A DNA stretch of 39,143 nucleotides from Desulfobacterales bacterium (GTDB lineage Bacteria > Desulfobacterota > Desulfobacteria > Desulfobacterales > UBA11574), in assembly GCA_030145345.1 (NCBI GenBank), contig JAQYVT010000019.1, positions 1 to 39,143 on the forward strand, in the 5' to 3' direction. The position numbers were made by a program, and so were the translations under genes. Positions 7,519 through 16,318 of this stretch are shown in pieces. The notes below the pieces were generated by a model, which saw nothing but the letters and a program-made list of their open reading frames with translations, did no database searches and had not been told where the DNA came from. Position 1 is the stretch's first letter, and each line of letters opens with the position of its first letter.

Positions 7519-8766
7519 ATGCAATCCCTAAACAACTCAGATCATCGTGAACCCTCCTTCTTTGGCCGATTTTTCCGGCAGATGGGGCCTGCTTGGGTTA
7601 TCAGCGCGGTGGCCTGTGGGCCGGCCACCATGGCCAGTGTATCCATCGCCGGCGCCCATTACGGATACCAGTTGTTATGGGTCGTGGTTTTAAGCGCTCT
7701 TTTAGCCTTTGTGGTGCAGTTCATGGCAGCCAAAGTAGGGCTGATCGGTGGAAAAGGGATTATCGCTATCGTGGAGGAGCGCTGGGGCAACGTATGGGCC
7801 TGGATCTTGATGATTGATGCGCTTTTGGCGACCTGGCTGGCGGCCGCGGTGTTGATGAAGGCCCTTGTGGGAACCACCGGTCTTGTCACGGGGGTGTTCA
7901 CGCCCTGGTGGTCTCTGATCTATGTTGTCCTGATTTTTTTCCTGGTCGGCGTGGGCGGGTACCGTTGGGTGGAAAGGGTCTGCAAGACCCTGGTGTCCAT
8001 TGTGGTGGGCTGCTTTGTGGTCACCGTGATCATGATAAAGCCGGACCTGAGCGGGATGGCCAGGGGGCTTGTCCCGACATTTACCTCTGGTTCCCAAGGC
8101 GCACTGATGATGGCCGGAATTATGGGCGGTGCCGTTCACATTACCATCATCGCCATGCATACCTATAACGTAAACGCCCGAAACTGGGGACCGGATGACA
8201 TGGGGCTGGCTTGGACGGACACCTTCCTGTCCATGTTCTTAGCCTTCGGTATTTACAGTGTCAGCATATTCGTGGCGGCGGCCTCGGTTCTTTGTCCCCA
8301 GGGAATCGAAGTCAAAACAGCCTTTGATCTGGCCCGACCCCTCAAACCGGTGTTGGGGGTTTATGCCCACGGTATTTTTCTTGCGGGTTTCTGGGCGGCC
8401 GTATTTTCCACCATCATGCCGACCTATCTGGCTGCCGGTTATTTCATTGCCGACAAAATGAAATGGACCATCAGCGTCCGCGATACCCGGTTCAAAGTGG
8501 TTGTTTTTTTGGGATGCCTGATTAGCCTTGTGGGACCGTTGGTAAAGGGCAGTTTTTTGATACTGCTGGTGGTCATGCTGGCCCTGGGTCTCTGCGGTAC
8601 GCCCTTGGTGGTCTTTATTCTGCTTTTCTTGCTCAACCAGAAGGACTGGGCCAAAGAGCATTGCAACGGATGGCTGCTCAATCTTATCGGCGGCACGGCC
8701 CTGTTGATCACGACATTGCTGGCCGTGCGCTTCATCCTGGCCAAAACCGGGGTCTGGTCCGGATAA
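7519..8766 (+). CDS. Nramp-family-like membrane transporter with non-canonical metal site
   Basis: A 415-residue polytopic protein with about 11 hydrophobic segments, resembling the Nramp/SLC11 divalent-metal transporters. The first helix reads ACGPATMASVSIAGAHYGY, where canonical members have DPGN with an Asp and Asn metal ligand. The TM6 region reads MGGAVHITIIAMHTYNV where canonical members have the metal-binding Met and MPH. So the fold is retained but the usual Asp-Asn-Met site is not, as in Nramp-related Mg transporters. ATG 7519 is chosen because GGAAGAGG precedes it; an in-frame GTG at 7486 abuts the thiD stop. Being 33 nt after thiD under the TPP riboswitch, it may be a thiamine-linked transporter. 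Substrate is unknown. Confidence 0.8.
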   Translation: MQSLNNSDHREPSFFGRFFRQMGPAWVISAVACGPATMASVSIAGAHYGYQLLWVVVLSALLAFVVQFMAAKVGLIGGKGIIAIVEERWGNVWAWILMIDALLATWLAAAVLMKALVGTTGLVTGVFTPWWSLIYVVLIFFLVGVGGYRWVERVCKTLVSIVVGCFVVTVIMIKPDLSGMARGLVPTFTSGSQGALMMAGIMGGAVHITIIAMHTYNVNARNWGPDDMGLAWTDTFLSMFLAFGIYSVSIFVAAASVLCPQGIEVKTAFDLARPLKPVLGVYAHGIFLAGFWAAVFSTIMPTYLAAGYFIADKMKWTISVRDTRFKVVVFLGCLISLVGPLVKGSFLILLVVMLALGLCGTPLVVFILLFLLNQKDWAKEHCNGWLLNLIGGTALLITTLLAVRFILAKTGVWSG

Positions 8767-8865
8767 GCCGAATTTTCAAGAAGCGGTATTGCACCCTATT
8801 TGTGACGATTTTGGGTGCAGCCGAGGAAAACGACCTGAACGGTTTGAACTCAGAAAGGAATCCCC

Positions 8866-9465
8866 ATGAACACTATGGAAAAACTGGAAGAACTGAGGCG
8901 ATTTGCCGAGACTCTGGGGGCCGATCGGGCGGTGATTATACCGACATCGGACCTGGTGATCCGGACCGCCGCTTGGGCCAAGTGCTTCGTTCCGGCATGC
9001 AAATTTTATGGCAGCAGTATCATGTGTCCGCCGCACAATCCTTTGACTCCGGACGTTACGGAACGGATTGTCTCGGAATTCCAGCACGGAATTTTACTGC
9101 AGATGGATGCCAAGGTCGAAAACTTCGTGGGGGACCAATGGCGCAAACAGCATGTTGCCACAGAACTCAAACATAAAGAAATTGTCGCCAAACTGGAAGG
9201 CCGTGCTTTTTACATGGGGTTCCCCTTGGCCATTGGGTTTGCGGCCGGCGAGTGTTCCCTGTGTCTGCCCCATACGCCCTGCTCCGTTCTGAAAGGCCAG
9301 GACTGCGCCCATCCCCTCCAAGCCCGGCCGGCCATGGAAGCATGCGGTTTCGATGTCTTCACCATCGCACGCCGGGTGGGTTGGGAGCTTGTTCCCATCG
9401 GACATGAATCCAAACAAGATGCTGTTCCATGCGCCAGCCTGATCGGTCTGGTGTTGGTGGTCTGA
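8866..9465 (+). CDS. DUF2284 predicted metal-binding protein
   Basis: A 199-residue cytoplasmic protein with the cysteine pattern of DUF2284: CFVPACKFYGSSIMCPP (about residues 44-60) and, near the C-terminus, GECSLCLPHTPCSVLKGQDCAHP. Cys spacing suggests a metal or FeS site, but its function is not known. A good ribosome-binding site (AAAGGAAT) precedes ATG 8866. A second in-frame ATG is nine bases on. It follows the Nramp-like gene by 99 bases and precedes a P-loop protein, so they may be co-transcribed. Family assignment is confident, role is not. Confidence 0.85.
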   Translation: MNTMEKLEELRRFAETLGADRAVIIPTSDLVIRTAAWAKCFVPACKFYGSSIMCPPHNPLTPDVTERIVSEFQHGILLQMDAKVENFVGDQWRKQHVATELKHKEIVAKLEGRAFYMGFPLAIGFAAGECSLCLPHTPCSVLKGQDCAHPLQARPAMEACGFDVFTIARRVGWELVPIGHESKQDAVPCASLIGLVLVV

Positions 9466-9511
9466 AAATAATGTCTAATCAAATAGTTAAGCGGATGCAA
9501 AGAGGCGGCGG

Positions 9512-9528
9512 ATTCATTTCAAATGAAT
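9512..9528. promoter_or_regulatory. Perfect 17-bp palindrome before the P-loop gene
   Basis: ATTCATTT-C-AAATGAAT is a perfect palindrome ending eight bases before ATG 9537, where the ribosome-binding site would be. It could be a repressor operator or an mRNA hairpin masking the start. Confidence 0.35.
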
Positions 9529-9536
9529 AGAAAATA

Positions 9537-10094
9537 ATGGAAGCCATCGAAGAATATATAGATCGCCGAACCCTCATCGTGGGAGACGTCAACTCCGGTA
9601 AGACCGGCCGAACGCAAAAGATACTGCAACGCTTCCTAAGGGCAGGGTATGGGAAAAATATTGCAGTACTCGACCTTGCCCCGGATTCCGTACGCGGCAT
9701 CGGCGGAAAAATGGAACCGCCTTTGAATGAACCGCTTGTCTATTTAACGACATCCATCTCAGCGCCCCGTCTTTCCGGCAGAAACGAAAACCATATCCGG
9801 CAGCTGGCCGAAAATAATTCAACCGCCATTGAAAAACTCTTCGTAAAATTACATCAGCAAAAAAGAGCGATACTGTTTGTCAACGACGCGACCCTTTACC
9901 TTCAGGCCGGTCATTTTAAGCGATTTGTAGAGATCCTCGACACCGCGTCCACACAGATCATCAACGCCTATTACGGCAATACATTCGCGGATTCCGAACT
10001 TTCTCAACGAGAAAAAAACCTGACGGAAGATTTGATGAAAATCTGTGACAAAACCATCACAATGGGGTGCGTGTCAAGGAAGGGAATTTGCTGA
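9537..10094 (+). CDS. P-loop NTPase domain protein, unknown role
   Basis: A 185-residue soluble protein. Residues about 12-22 give a Walker A loop (LIVGDVNSGKTGRT), followed by a hydrophobic strand IAVLDLAPD and a Walker B-like strand RAILFVNDATLYLQAG (about residues 109-124). It ends in MGCVSRKGIC. I do not recognise a named family; it is small for an ABC or AAA+ protein and resembles a maturation or chaperone-type NTPase. No ribosome-binding site precedes the ATG. Next to DUF2284, a putative metal-binding protein, a role in cofactor or metal handling is possible but only inference. Confidence 0.7.
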   Translation: MEAIEEYIDRRTLIVGDVNSGKTGRTQKILQRFLRAGYGKNIAVLDLAPDSVRGIGGKMEPPLNEPLVYLTTSISAPRLSGRNENHIRQLAENNSTAIEKLFVKLHQQKRAILFVNDATLYLQAGHFKRFVEILDTASTQIINAYYGNTFADSELSQREKNLTEDLMKICDKTITMGCVSRKGIC

Positions 10095-10160
10095 ATGTCG
10101 GATACGTAATGAACTCTTTAATATATTCTGCTATAAAATGATGTTACGAAACCCGACAAT

Positions 10161-10356
10161 TTTGATGGTCTCGTAAAAAGTCGGTTTTGCTCGCTCAGTG
10201 ACCATTTGGGGGCGTTTCAAGCTGTGCTGCTAAATTTCAAGAACTCGTCGCAAGCGCCTCAAACAGCTTGAAATTTTTAACGCATCACCGCTTGAAACAC
10301 TGGATCCCCAAATGATCAGATATCGCTCACAAAAGACTTTTTACGAGACCCTCAAT
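10161..10356 (+). repeat. 196-bp nested-palindrome element, copy B
   Basis: Same length as copies A and C. The ends are inverted repeats, with a perfect 16-bp core (GGTCTCGTAAAAAGTC at 10167-10182 and its complement at 10335-10350). Inside are a second arm pair (GTTTCAAGC with GCTTGAAAC) and an inner pair (AAATTTCAAG with CTTGAAATTT), so the whole unit can fold as one long hairpin. It fills most of the gap between the P-loop gene and the DUF4389 gene and encodes nothing. Confidence 0.9.
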
Positions 10357-10389
10357 TTTAAGTCCTGATAAAACTAGAGAGGAGAATGA

Positions 10390-10689
10390 ATGAATTCCAA
10401 GCCTGTTTCACGTAAAAAGATAGCAATCCGTTTACTTTACACCATAGTTTTTCTGATTGTATTTGAGATTGTTAAAATTATCATTCAGGTTTCTGTTATA
10501 TTTCAATATGGTTGCTTGCTTATTTCAAAAACCTGGAATACGCCAATCAGAAATTTTTCAAACAAGGTGTCTGTTTATGCGTACAGGGTTCTCCGATATG
10601 TTACTTTGAATGAAAATGAAAAACCCTTTCCCTTTAATAATTTCCCAAAGGAATTCGAGTTGCCGGACAAGGACGTTTTTTTTGAGTGA
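10390..10689 (+). CDS. DUF4389 small membrane protein
   Basis: A 99-residue protein with one long hydrophobic segment (residues about 13-33, LLYTIVFLIVFEIVKIIIQV), probably extending as a re-entrant or second segment to residue 45. The conserved tail FSNKVSVYAYRVLRYVTLNENEKPFPF matches DUF4389. GAGGAG lies just upstream of ATG 10390. It converges with coaD, only eight bases between the stop codons. Function is unknown. Confidence 0.8.
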   Translation: MNSKPVSRKKIAIRLLYTIVFLIVFEIVKIIIQVSVIFQYGCLLISKTWNTPIRNFSNKVSVYAYRVLRYVTLNENEKPFPFNNFPKEFELPDKDVFFE

Positions 10690-10697
10690 TGTGTCTA

Positions 10698-11183
10698 TTA
10701 ATTCCGTTTGAACTTTGCCTTCAATTTTTCGTTGACAATGGGCGGCACCATGCCTTTAATATCGCCGCCAAACTGTGCCGCCTCCTTTATTATTGACGAG
10801 CTGGTGAAGATCCATCGCAAGCTTGTCATCAAAAAGACGGTCTGAACTTCTCTGTTCAGCTTGCGGTTCATGAGCGCCAGCTGAAATTCATATTCAAAAT
10901 CAGAGACAGCGCGCATCCCCCGCAGTATGGCAATGGAATCTTTCTTGGCCGCATAATCCACAAGGAGCCCGTCAAAGGTTTCCACTTCAATATTGGGATA
11001 TTCTTCGAAGCTTGACTCCAACATCTCTATCCGTTCTTCGACGGTGAAGAGAAAATTTTTTACCGGGTTGCTCAAGATGGCGACAATAATTTTGTCAAAG
11101 AGTCTGAGTCCTCTTTGCGCAATATCAACATGACCGTTTGTAACAGGATCGAAGGACCCCGGATATATGGCAATTTTTTGCAT
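10698..11183 (-). CDS. coaD: Phosphopantetheine adenylyltransferase
   Basis: A 161-residue nucleotidyltransferase converting 4'-phosphopantetheine and ATP to dephospho-CoA, the penultimate step of CoA synthesis. It shows the class motif YPGSFDPVTNGHVDI (TxGH, residues about 7-21), ILRGMRAVSDFEYEFQLALMNRKL, and the C-terminal TSSSIIKEAAQFGGDI. Length is normal. AGAAGGAAG precedes the ATG. It lies 127 bases downstream of rsmD in the same direction, the usual rsmD-coaD order in bacteria. Confidence 0.97.
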   Translation of the reverse strand: MQKIAIYPGSFDPVTNGHVDIAQRGLRLFDKIIVAILSNPVKNFLFTVEERIEMLESSFEEYPNIEVETFDGLLVDYAAKKDSIAILRGMRAVSDFEYEFQLALMNRKLNREVQTVFLMTSLRWIFTSSSIIKEAAQFGGDIKGMVPPIVNEKLKAKFKRN

Positions 11184-11310
11184 CTATTATCTTCCTTCTC
11201 CGGTGTGATGTATAGCCCCAATTTACAGAAGCATAAGCCGGGGGCTGTCTGTTTAGTGCCAATTAAACCCTATAGGGTGTTGTTGCCACGACGATTTTTA
11301 AAAAAAAATT

Positions 11311-11871
11311 TCATATCACATAATTTAAGAATGAAACAAGCGTTTTTCCGTATCGTCTCTGATCTGTAAGCTCAAATGCCAAAAAATCTGCCGGAATAGG
11401 TTCCAAAGAAGCGTGTTCAACAACAATACAGGACCCATTTTTCAAAGATTTGCTTTGGTCCAAATTAAAAAGGGTCGGTTTTACCAAATTTCGGTGGTAA
11501 GGAGGGTCTATAAATACAAGATTAAAGCCCGTTCTCATGGCTTTCAAGCAATTTAAATTCTTTTCAATATTCCATTTAATGATGTTGGCCCGATCATTGA
11601 GGGCACACGATTCGACATTGCGCCGTATCACCGGTAAAGATACTCGGCTGTTGTCTACAAACACCGCGGATTCAGCCCCGCGGCTCAGGGCCTCGATACC
11701 CAAAGCCCCTGTTCCGGCAAACAGGTCCAGAACATCCGTCCCCGGGACTCGATGGGAAAGGATATTAAACATCGATTCTCGCGTTCGGTCAGCCGTGGGC
11801 CGGATTGTTTTACCTCGGACCGAGTACAGCTTCTTTCCTTTCAATTCGCCACCGATGATTCTCAATCCCAT
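11311..11871 (-). CDS. rsmD: 16S rRNA (guanine966-N2)-methyltransferase
   Basis: A 186-residue Rossmann-fold methyltransferase that uses SAM to modify G966 of 16S rRNA in the 30S subunit. Visible are the N-terminal GLRIIGGELKGKKL and TADRTRESMFNIL, the SAM loop DLFAGTGALGIEALSRGA (residues about 50-67) and the catalytic DPPYHRNL motif (about 120-127). Length is normal. It starts 15 bases after ntrX and precedes coaD. Confidence 0.96.
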   Translation of the reverse strand: MGLRIIGGELKGKKLYSVRGKTIRPTADRTRESMFNILSHRVPGTDVLDLFAGTGALGIEALSRGAESAVFVDNSRVSLPVIRRNVESCALNDRANIIKWNIEKNLNCLKAMRTGFNLVFIDPPYHRNLVKPTLFNLDQSKSLKNGSCIVVEHASLEPIPADFLAFELTDQRRYGKTLVSFLNYVI

Positions 11872-11886
11872 ATCTCTTTCGTATGT

Positions 11887-13269
11887 TCAGTCTTTCGTCT
11901 CCTGTTTCACGGATAGTTTCAGGCTTTTGACCCTTTTATTCAAATAACTCTTCTCAACCCCGATGGATTTAGCGGTTTTGGTGATATTGTTATGGTTTTG
12001 CATAAGCTTTCTTTTTATAAATTCTCTTTCAAAAGTCTTTTTGGCGTTTTTTAAAGAATCGCTCAAAAAAAGCTGTGCTTCAATCGATGCCGTCCCGTCG
12101 GTTGAATTGGGGTTATAGGGCGCAGGGATCTCTGTTTGATCGATAACTTCTTTTCCAATCATAATGGCCAGACGCTCAACCAAATTTTTCAGCTCCCTGA
12201 CATTTCCAGGCCATGAATATTTGCATAACAGATCCAGAGCCTCCTGGGTTATCTCCTTCTTTTTACTCCGATTCTGTTGGGCACATTCATTTAAAAATAT
12301 TTCCACCAACTGGGGAATATCCTCGAGACGATTCCTTAACATTGGCACCTCTATGGGGATCACATTCAGCCGGTAGTAAATATCTTCTCTGAAAGTACCC
12401 TTTTCGATCTCCTTTTCAAGGTCTTTATTGGTTGATGCAATGACCCGAACATCGACACTCAATGTTCTGCTGCCACCGACCCGCTGAAACTGCTGTTCTT
12501 GTAAAACCCGAAGAATCTTTGACTGAGTCTTTAAACTCATGTCACCAATTTCATCAAAAAAAATCGTTCCTTTATTGGCCAGTTCGAATTTGCCGATCTT
12601 TTTTGCCATAGCGCTGGAAAACGCGCCCTTTTCCTGGCCAAACAGTTCACTTTCAATGAGTTCTTCCGGAATTGCAGCACAGTGAACATCAATTAGGGGA
12701 TATTCTGCTCTGGAGCTGAGCTGGTGTATGGTGCGCGCAACCAGTTCCTTGCCGGTTCCATTCTCCCCTGTGATCAATATCCATGCCTCTGTCGGTGCTG
12801 AAACGGCGATCTGTTTTTTCAATGCCGCAATGGGGGGGCTGTTTCCGGTAATTGAGTTTTTTTCTAAAGTCTTTTTGCGCAGATATCTGTTTTCTTCCTC
12901 CAGTCGTCTGAAATTTAATGCGTTATTGATCGATACGATGACCTTGTCGATGGAGAGTGGTTTTTCGATTAAGTCGAATGCACCCAGTTTTGTGGCTTTT
13001 ACAGCGGTTTCTATGTTTCCGTGTCCGGATATGATGATGACCTGTATGTGCGGATTGTCCTTCTTTATTTCTTTTAACGTTTCAATACCATCGATGCCCG
13101 GCATCCAAATATCGAGCAACACGAGATCCGGCGATTCGGTATCGACGATCTTCAACGCCTCATACCCATTGGCGGCAGTTGCGACCCCAAAGCCTTCATC
13201 TGAAAGGAGCCCGCCTAAAGACTTAAGTATGGAAGGCTCGTCATCTACAATTAAAATAGAAGGAAACAT
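11887..13269 (-). CDS. ntrX: NtrX-type response regulator with AAA+ and Fis-type DNA-binding domains
   Basis: A 460-residue regulator. Residues 1-120 are a receiver with acidic pair DDE and phospho-acceptor Asp in VLLDIWMPG. Residues about 143-370 are an AAA+ domain with Walker A GENGTGKE, Walker B FFDEIGD and R-fingers around FREDIYYRLNVI. Residues about 405-455 form a Fis-type helix-turn-helix (NNITKTAKSIGVEKSYLNKRV). The sigma54-contact loop reads GAFSSA (codons 215-220) rather than GAFTGA, so normal sigma54 activation is doubtful. It follows ntrY by 22 bases, so it is the cognate partner of that kinase. Confidence 0.92.
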   Translation of the reverse strand: MFPSILIVDDEPSILKSLGGLLSDEGFGVATAANGYEALKIVDTESPDLVLLDIWMPGIDGIETLKEIKKDNPHIQVIIISGHGNIETAVKATKLGAFDLIEKPLSIDKVIVSINNALNFRRLEEENRYLRKKTLEKNSITGNSPPIAALKKQIAVSAPTEAWILITGENGTGKELVARTIHQLSSRAEYPLIDVHCAAIPEELIESELFGQEKGAFSSAMAKKIGKFELANKGTIFFDEIGDMSLKTQSKILRVLQEQQFQRVGGSRTLSVDVRVIASTNKDLEKEIEKGTFREDIYYRLNVIPIEVPMLRNRLEDIPQLVEIFLNECAQQNRSKKKEITQEALDLLCKYSWPGNVRELKNLVERLAIMIGKEVIDQTEIPAPYNPNSTDGTASIEAQLFLSDSLKNAKKTFEREFIKRKLMQNHNNITKTAKSIGVEKSYLNKRVKSLKLSVKQETKD

Positions 13270-13291
13270 ATTTTAGCTCCTTGGTTGTTAA

Positions 13292-15526
13292 TTACACCGG
13301 CAAATCGATAACAAATTTGGCGCCCTTGGGCTTGTTGTCCTGAACACGAATCATTCCGTTGTGATCCGTAACAATACTGCTTACGATGGTAAGCCCTAAT
13401 CCCATTCCGGCTTTTTTCGTTGAAAAATATGGCTCAAAAAGGCGTGTCTTATCGATATCGGAAATGCCCACCCCATCATCAGCAACTTCCAATCGAACGA
13501 TTTTCAGAATTGGATCATGGGTGAGTATTATAAAAATATTGCCTTCATTCCTTATGGAACCGATGGCATTGTCCACAAGATTGATCATCGCCTGCTTTAT
13601 TTGCTGACGGTCAAGGTTAAGGCGGGGAATATCCTCGGTAATTTTGAAATTAAAATTGATATTCTGATGCCCCTCCTTGTATAAGGCCAATGTCTCTTCA
13701 ATGATTGGCGGTAAATCACAGGGCGTTGGATTTGCCGTGGGGAATCTTGCAAACGAAGAAAATTCGTCCACAAGATTCCGTATGAGTTCCACATGATCCG
13801 TAATGGTCTGCGTGCACTCATCAAAAACCGGCTGTTTGATCTGATCCGAATACTTTCGTTTAAGGCGTTGGGCTGAAAGCGATATCGGGGTTAGTGGATT
13901 CTTAACTTCATGGGCAATCCTCCTTGCAACCTCGCGCCAGGCGGCCATACGCTGAGCCTTTTCAAGCTCCGTCAGATCATCAAACACCACCACGATTCCC
14001 ATATGCTGTCCGATGTCGTCCTTAAGGGCGTTTATATGCATCAAAAAACTCATGGGACGACCGTCAATGGTCAGCTTTAACGGCAATCTAACCGCATCGT
14101 TTCGTGACGTTTTCAGCTGCTCTATAACTTCCTCAGCAAGATCCAGCATCTCTCCTCTTAGAATTTTTTTATAACTTTTCTTGATAATATCTTCAGATTT
14201 GAGATTCAGCATCTTTTCAGACGATTTGTTGATTGTTGAAATGAAACCGCCGGCGTCCAGGGTTATAACACCGGCGGATACGTTCTTGAGTACGATCTCC
14301 ATGTATTGCCGTCTTTTTTCAATCTCAACGTTCTGTTCCCGAAGCAGACGGGCAGAAAGCTCGAGTTGATCTCTGCCGATCCGCAAATCTTTGGTCATTT
14401 TGTTAAAAGAGTTGACAAGACTTCCGATTTCATCATCCGCCACCATCCCGATGCTGAAACTCAAATCTCCTTCGGCCACCTTGCGGGTTCCTTCAGCAAG
14501 CTCCCTGATGGGTATGGTGATTGTTTTCGCGAGATAGAAGCCGAACCATACCGCACAAAATACCACCAGTAGCGCCACGATGGAGAGGGTTATGTAGTAG
14601 GTAATCTGAATCGGTTTTTTAAGAAGTTTTATCTGCTGGTATTCTTCAAAACCCCTTGAAATTGATGTCATGTTTTCTGCGAGGTCCGGGGGCATCAGGC
14701 TGGCTAGCGCCACAAAGGCCTTTGCATCCGCGGGCGTTACGCCAAAGGGGATGGTTCCGATGGTTCTGATGAGCTCGCCGGAGGATATCCTTTCGGAAAC
14801 GGTCCTGACACTATTCAGCGGTATATTTTTTTTGAGATCGTCGGAGGAAATCACCGCAAAGGGCGTATCTTCCAGTTTCGGGGCCAGGGCAAATGTAAGA
14901 CGATCCGCATTCGCTGAATAAATTTCTACCGCATTAAAATTAAACTCACGCTGGACGATTTGTATATAGCGGAAAAGAGGTTTTCTGTTTTTGGGATCTA
15001 AAAGCTTCTTCGCTTCTATCTGATACGATATTCTTTCCATAAAGAAGCTGCTGGTCTCTTCGGCATGCCAATATAAACTTCGTCCCACACGCAATGAATT
15101 CTCAAGGGCCTGCTCTACAGGAACGTTAAACCAGAATTCGATGCTGGTGGTAATAAAATTTATGGAAAAGAAAAAAAGAACAATGGTCGGCAACAGTGAA
15201 AGCGCGATAAAAGCCACAACCAGTCTCGTTCGAAGCTTTGCCCCCATCACCTTTCGTTTTCTGTCATAAAGCAGCTTTACCAGATTTCTGAAGACAAGGA
15301 AGATCAACAAAATGAGCAAGAGCAAATTAATGTTTATCAGAATAAACATCAGAATGGTATTGGAAACGGGGATACCGGCGCCAAAGTGCATGATCCTGTT
15401 CTCGGCAAAAGTGAGCAGCGCAATTACAGCAATGATAACAACACTGATAATGACTTCACGCTTTCGCCTTTTCCGCTCTTCTGCCGAAATATAAGATGCT
15501 GATTTTTTATATCTGTTGTCGCTCAT
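13292..15526 (-). CDS. ntrY: NtrY-type membrane histidine kinase
   Basis: A 744-residue sensor kinase. Hydrophobic segments lie near residues 25-45, 52-77 and 100-127, followed by a roughly 180-residue extracytoplasmic domain and another segment near 310-335 (TYYITLSIVALLVVFCAVWF). Next are HAMP, PAS (about 400-510), HisKA with the acceptor His in AHEVKNPLTPISLSAQRL (about residue 540), and HATPase with DDGVGISD and GMGLGLTIVSSI. This architecture is that of NtrY, part of a nitrogen/redox or envelope-related two-component pair. It is transcribed together with ntrX and DUF4390. The sensed signal is not shown by the sequence. Confidence 0.93.
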   Translation of the reverse strand: MSDNRYKKSASYISAEERKRRKREVIISVVIIAVIALLTFAENRIMHFGAGIPVSNTILMFILININLLLLILLIFLVFRNLVKLLYDRKRKVMGAKLRTRLVVAFIALSLLPTIVLFFFSINFITTSIEFWFNVPVEQALENSLRVGRSLYWHAEETSSFFMERISYQIEAKKLLDPKNRKPLFRYIQIVQREFNFNAVEIYSANADRLTFALAPKLEDTPFAVISSDDLKKNIPLNSVRTVSERISSGELIRTIGTIPFGVTPADAKAFVALASLMPPDLAENMTSISRGFEEYQQIKLLKKPIQITYYITLSIVALLVVFCAVWFGFYLAKTITIPIRELAEGTRKVAEGDLSFSIGMVADDEIGSLVNSFNKMTKDLRIGRDQLELSARLLREQNVEIEKRRQYMEIVLKNVSAGVITLDAGGFISTINKSSEKMLNLKSEDIIKKSYKKILRGEMLDLAEEVIEQLKTSRNDAVRLPLKLTIDGRPMSFLMHINALKDDIGQHMGIVVVFDDLTELEKAQRMAAWREVARRIAHEVKNPLTPISLSAQRLKRKYSDQIKQPVFDECTQTITDHVELIRNLVDEFSSFARFPTANPTPCDLPPIIEETLALYKEGHQNINFNFKITEDIPRLNLDRQQIKQAMINLVDNAIGSIRNEGNIFIILTHDPILKIVRLEVADDGVGISDIDKTRLFEPYFSTKKAGMGLGLTIVSSIVTDHNGMIRVQDNKPKGAKFVIDLPV

Positions 15527-15540
15527 AATAACCGGTTGTT

Positions 15541-16107
15541 TTAGAAGGTGAAATCTATGGTAAACCAGTCGGTTTCAAAATCCCAGAGAGAAACAAAAAA
15601 GAGGACATAATGCAAATAATAAGGAAGGGTTACTTTGCTGAGTTCGGCTTTGGCTTTTAATTGATACTGATTTCCTTTTTCAAGCTGTTCGAGAGAGACA
15701 ACTTTGAGACCGTCAATTTCCGCCATCCATTTCTGGGCCTCATCGAAAGATCGTGTAACCAGCGGTCCGCTTTTGTCCCAGGTGCGTTTTATGGTAAATT
15801 CCTCTTTCAGGTTGTCGTATTTAATCATATTTGTGATGGTTATATCTGCTATCTTTTTGTCAAACCATAGATTTCGGACGCTATAAAGACGGACAAAGAA
15901 TGAAAAGTTGGTTGGAACGCCACTCAAGACGGCCTTTTTCATTTTTTCTCTGAAGGCACCTTCGACGTTCAGATAAACAAGAAGGTCGTCCTGTGTATTT
16001 GTGACGATGATATCTGTCAACCTGGCATCTTGGGCAAAGGCCAAATTCTGAACAAAAAAGACGATGGCGAGGAGCAGGGCGAGTGTTTTTCGATTCATGA
16101 ATGACAT
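15541..16107 (-). CDS. DUF4390 exported protein
   Basis: A 188-residue protein with a signal peptide (residues 1-26, hydrophobic LALLLAIVFFVQNLAFA then cleavage before QDAR). The mature part DARLTDIIVTNTQDDLLVYLNV fits DUF4390, a family repeatedly found next to ntrY. It ends with DWFTIDFTF. It precedes ntrY by 14 bases in the same operon, so an accessory sensing or envelope role is plausible. Function is not established. A second in-frame ATG at codon 4 could also be the start. The following 211-base gap up to lpxC shows nothing. Confidence 0.82.
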   Translation of the reverse strand: MSFMNRKTLALLLAIVFFVQNLAFAQDARLTDIIVTNTQDDLLVYLNVEGAFREKMKKAVLSGVPTNFSFFVRLYSVRNLWFDKKIADITITNMIKYDNLKEEFTIKRTWDKSGPLVTRSFDEAQKWMAEIDGLKVVSLEQLEKGNQYQLKAKAELSKVTLPYYLHYVLFFVSLWDFETDWFTIDFTF

Positions 16108-16318
16108 GGTTATAATTTTGTTTTTCTATGCACAACAGATATCGGAGTGGCCATTAATATTGACCGATCAATACCCGGTAAAGCGGCATGCCGAATCAAG
16201 CTTTAACCCGACTCAGATTTTTCCCCAAACATATGCGTCTCAAAGCCTCGGATTAAGGAGCGAAATTTTAGCAATTATCTCCAAAGGATACTAAAATGAA
16301 TTAATAGCGGATACCTTC

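Noticed and set aside
7702-8661. Long minus-strand ORFs inside the Nramp-like gene
   Set aside because: His/Gly/Gln-rich low-complexity translations typical of antisense shadows of a GC-rich membrane protein gene.
10157-10359. Target-site duplication CAATTTT flanking repeat copy B
   Set aside because: The CAAT part belongs to the element end shared by all three copies, so the flanking match is not an independent duplication.
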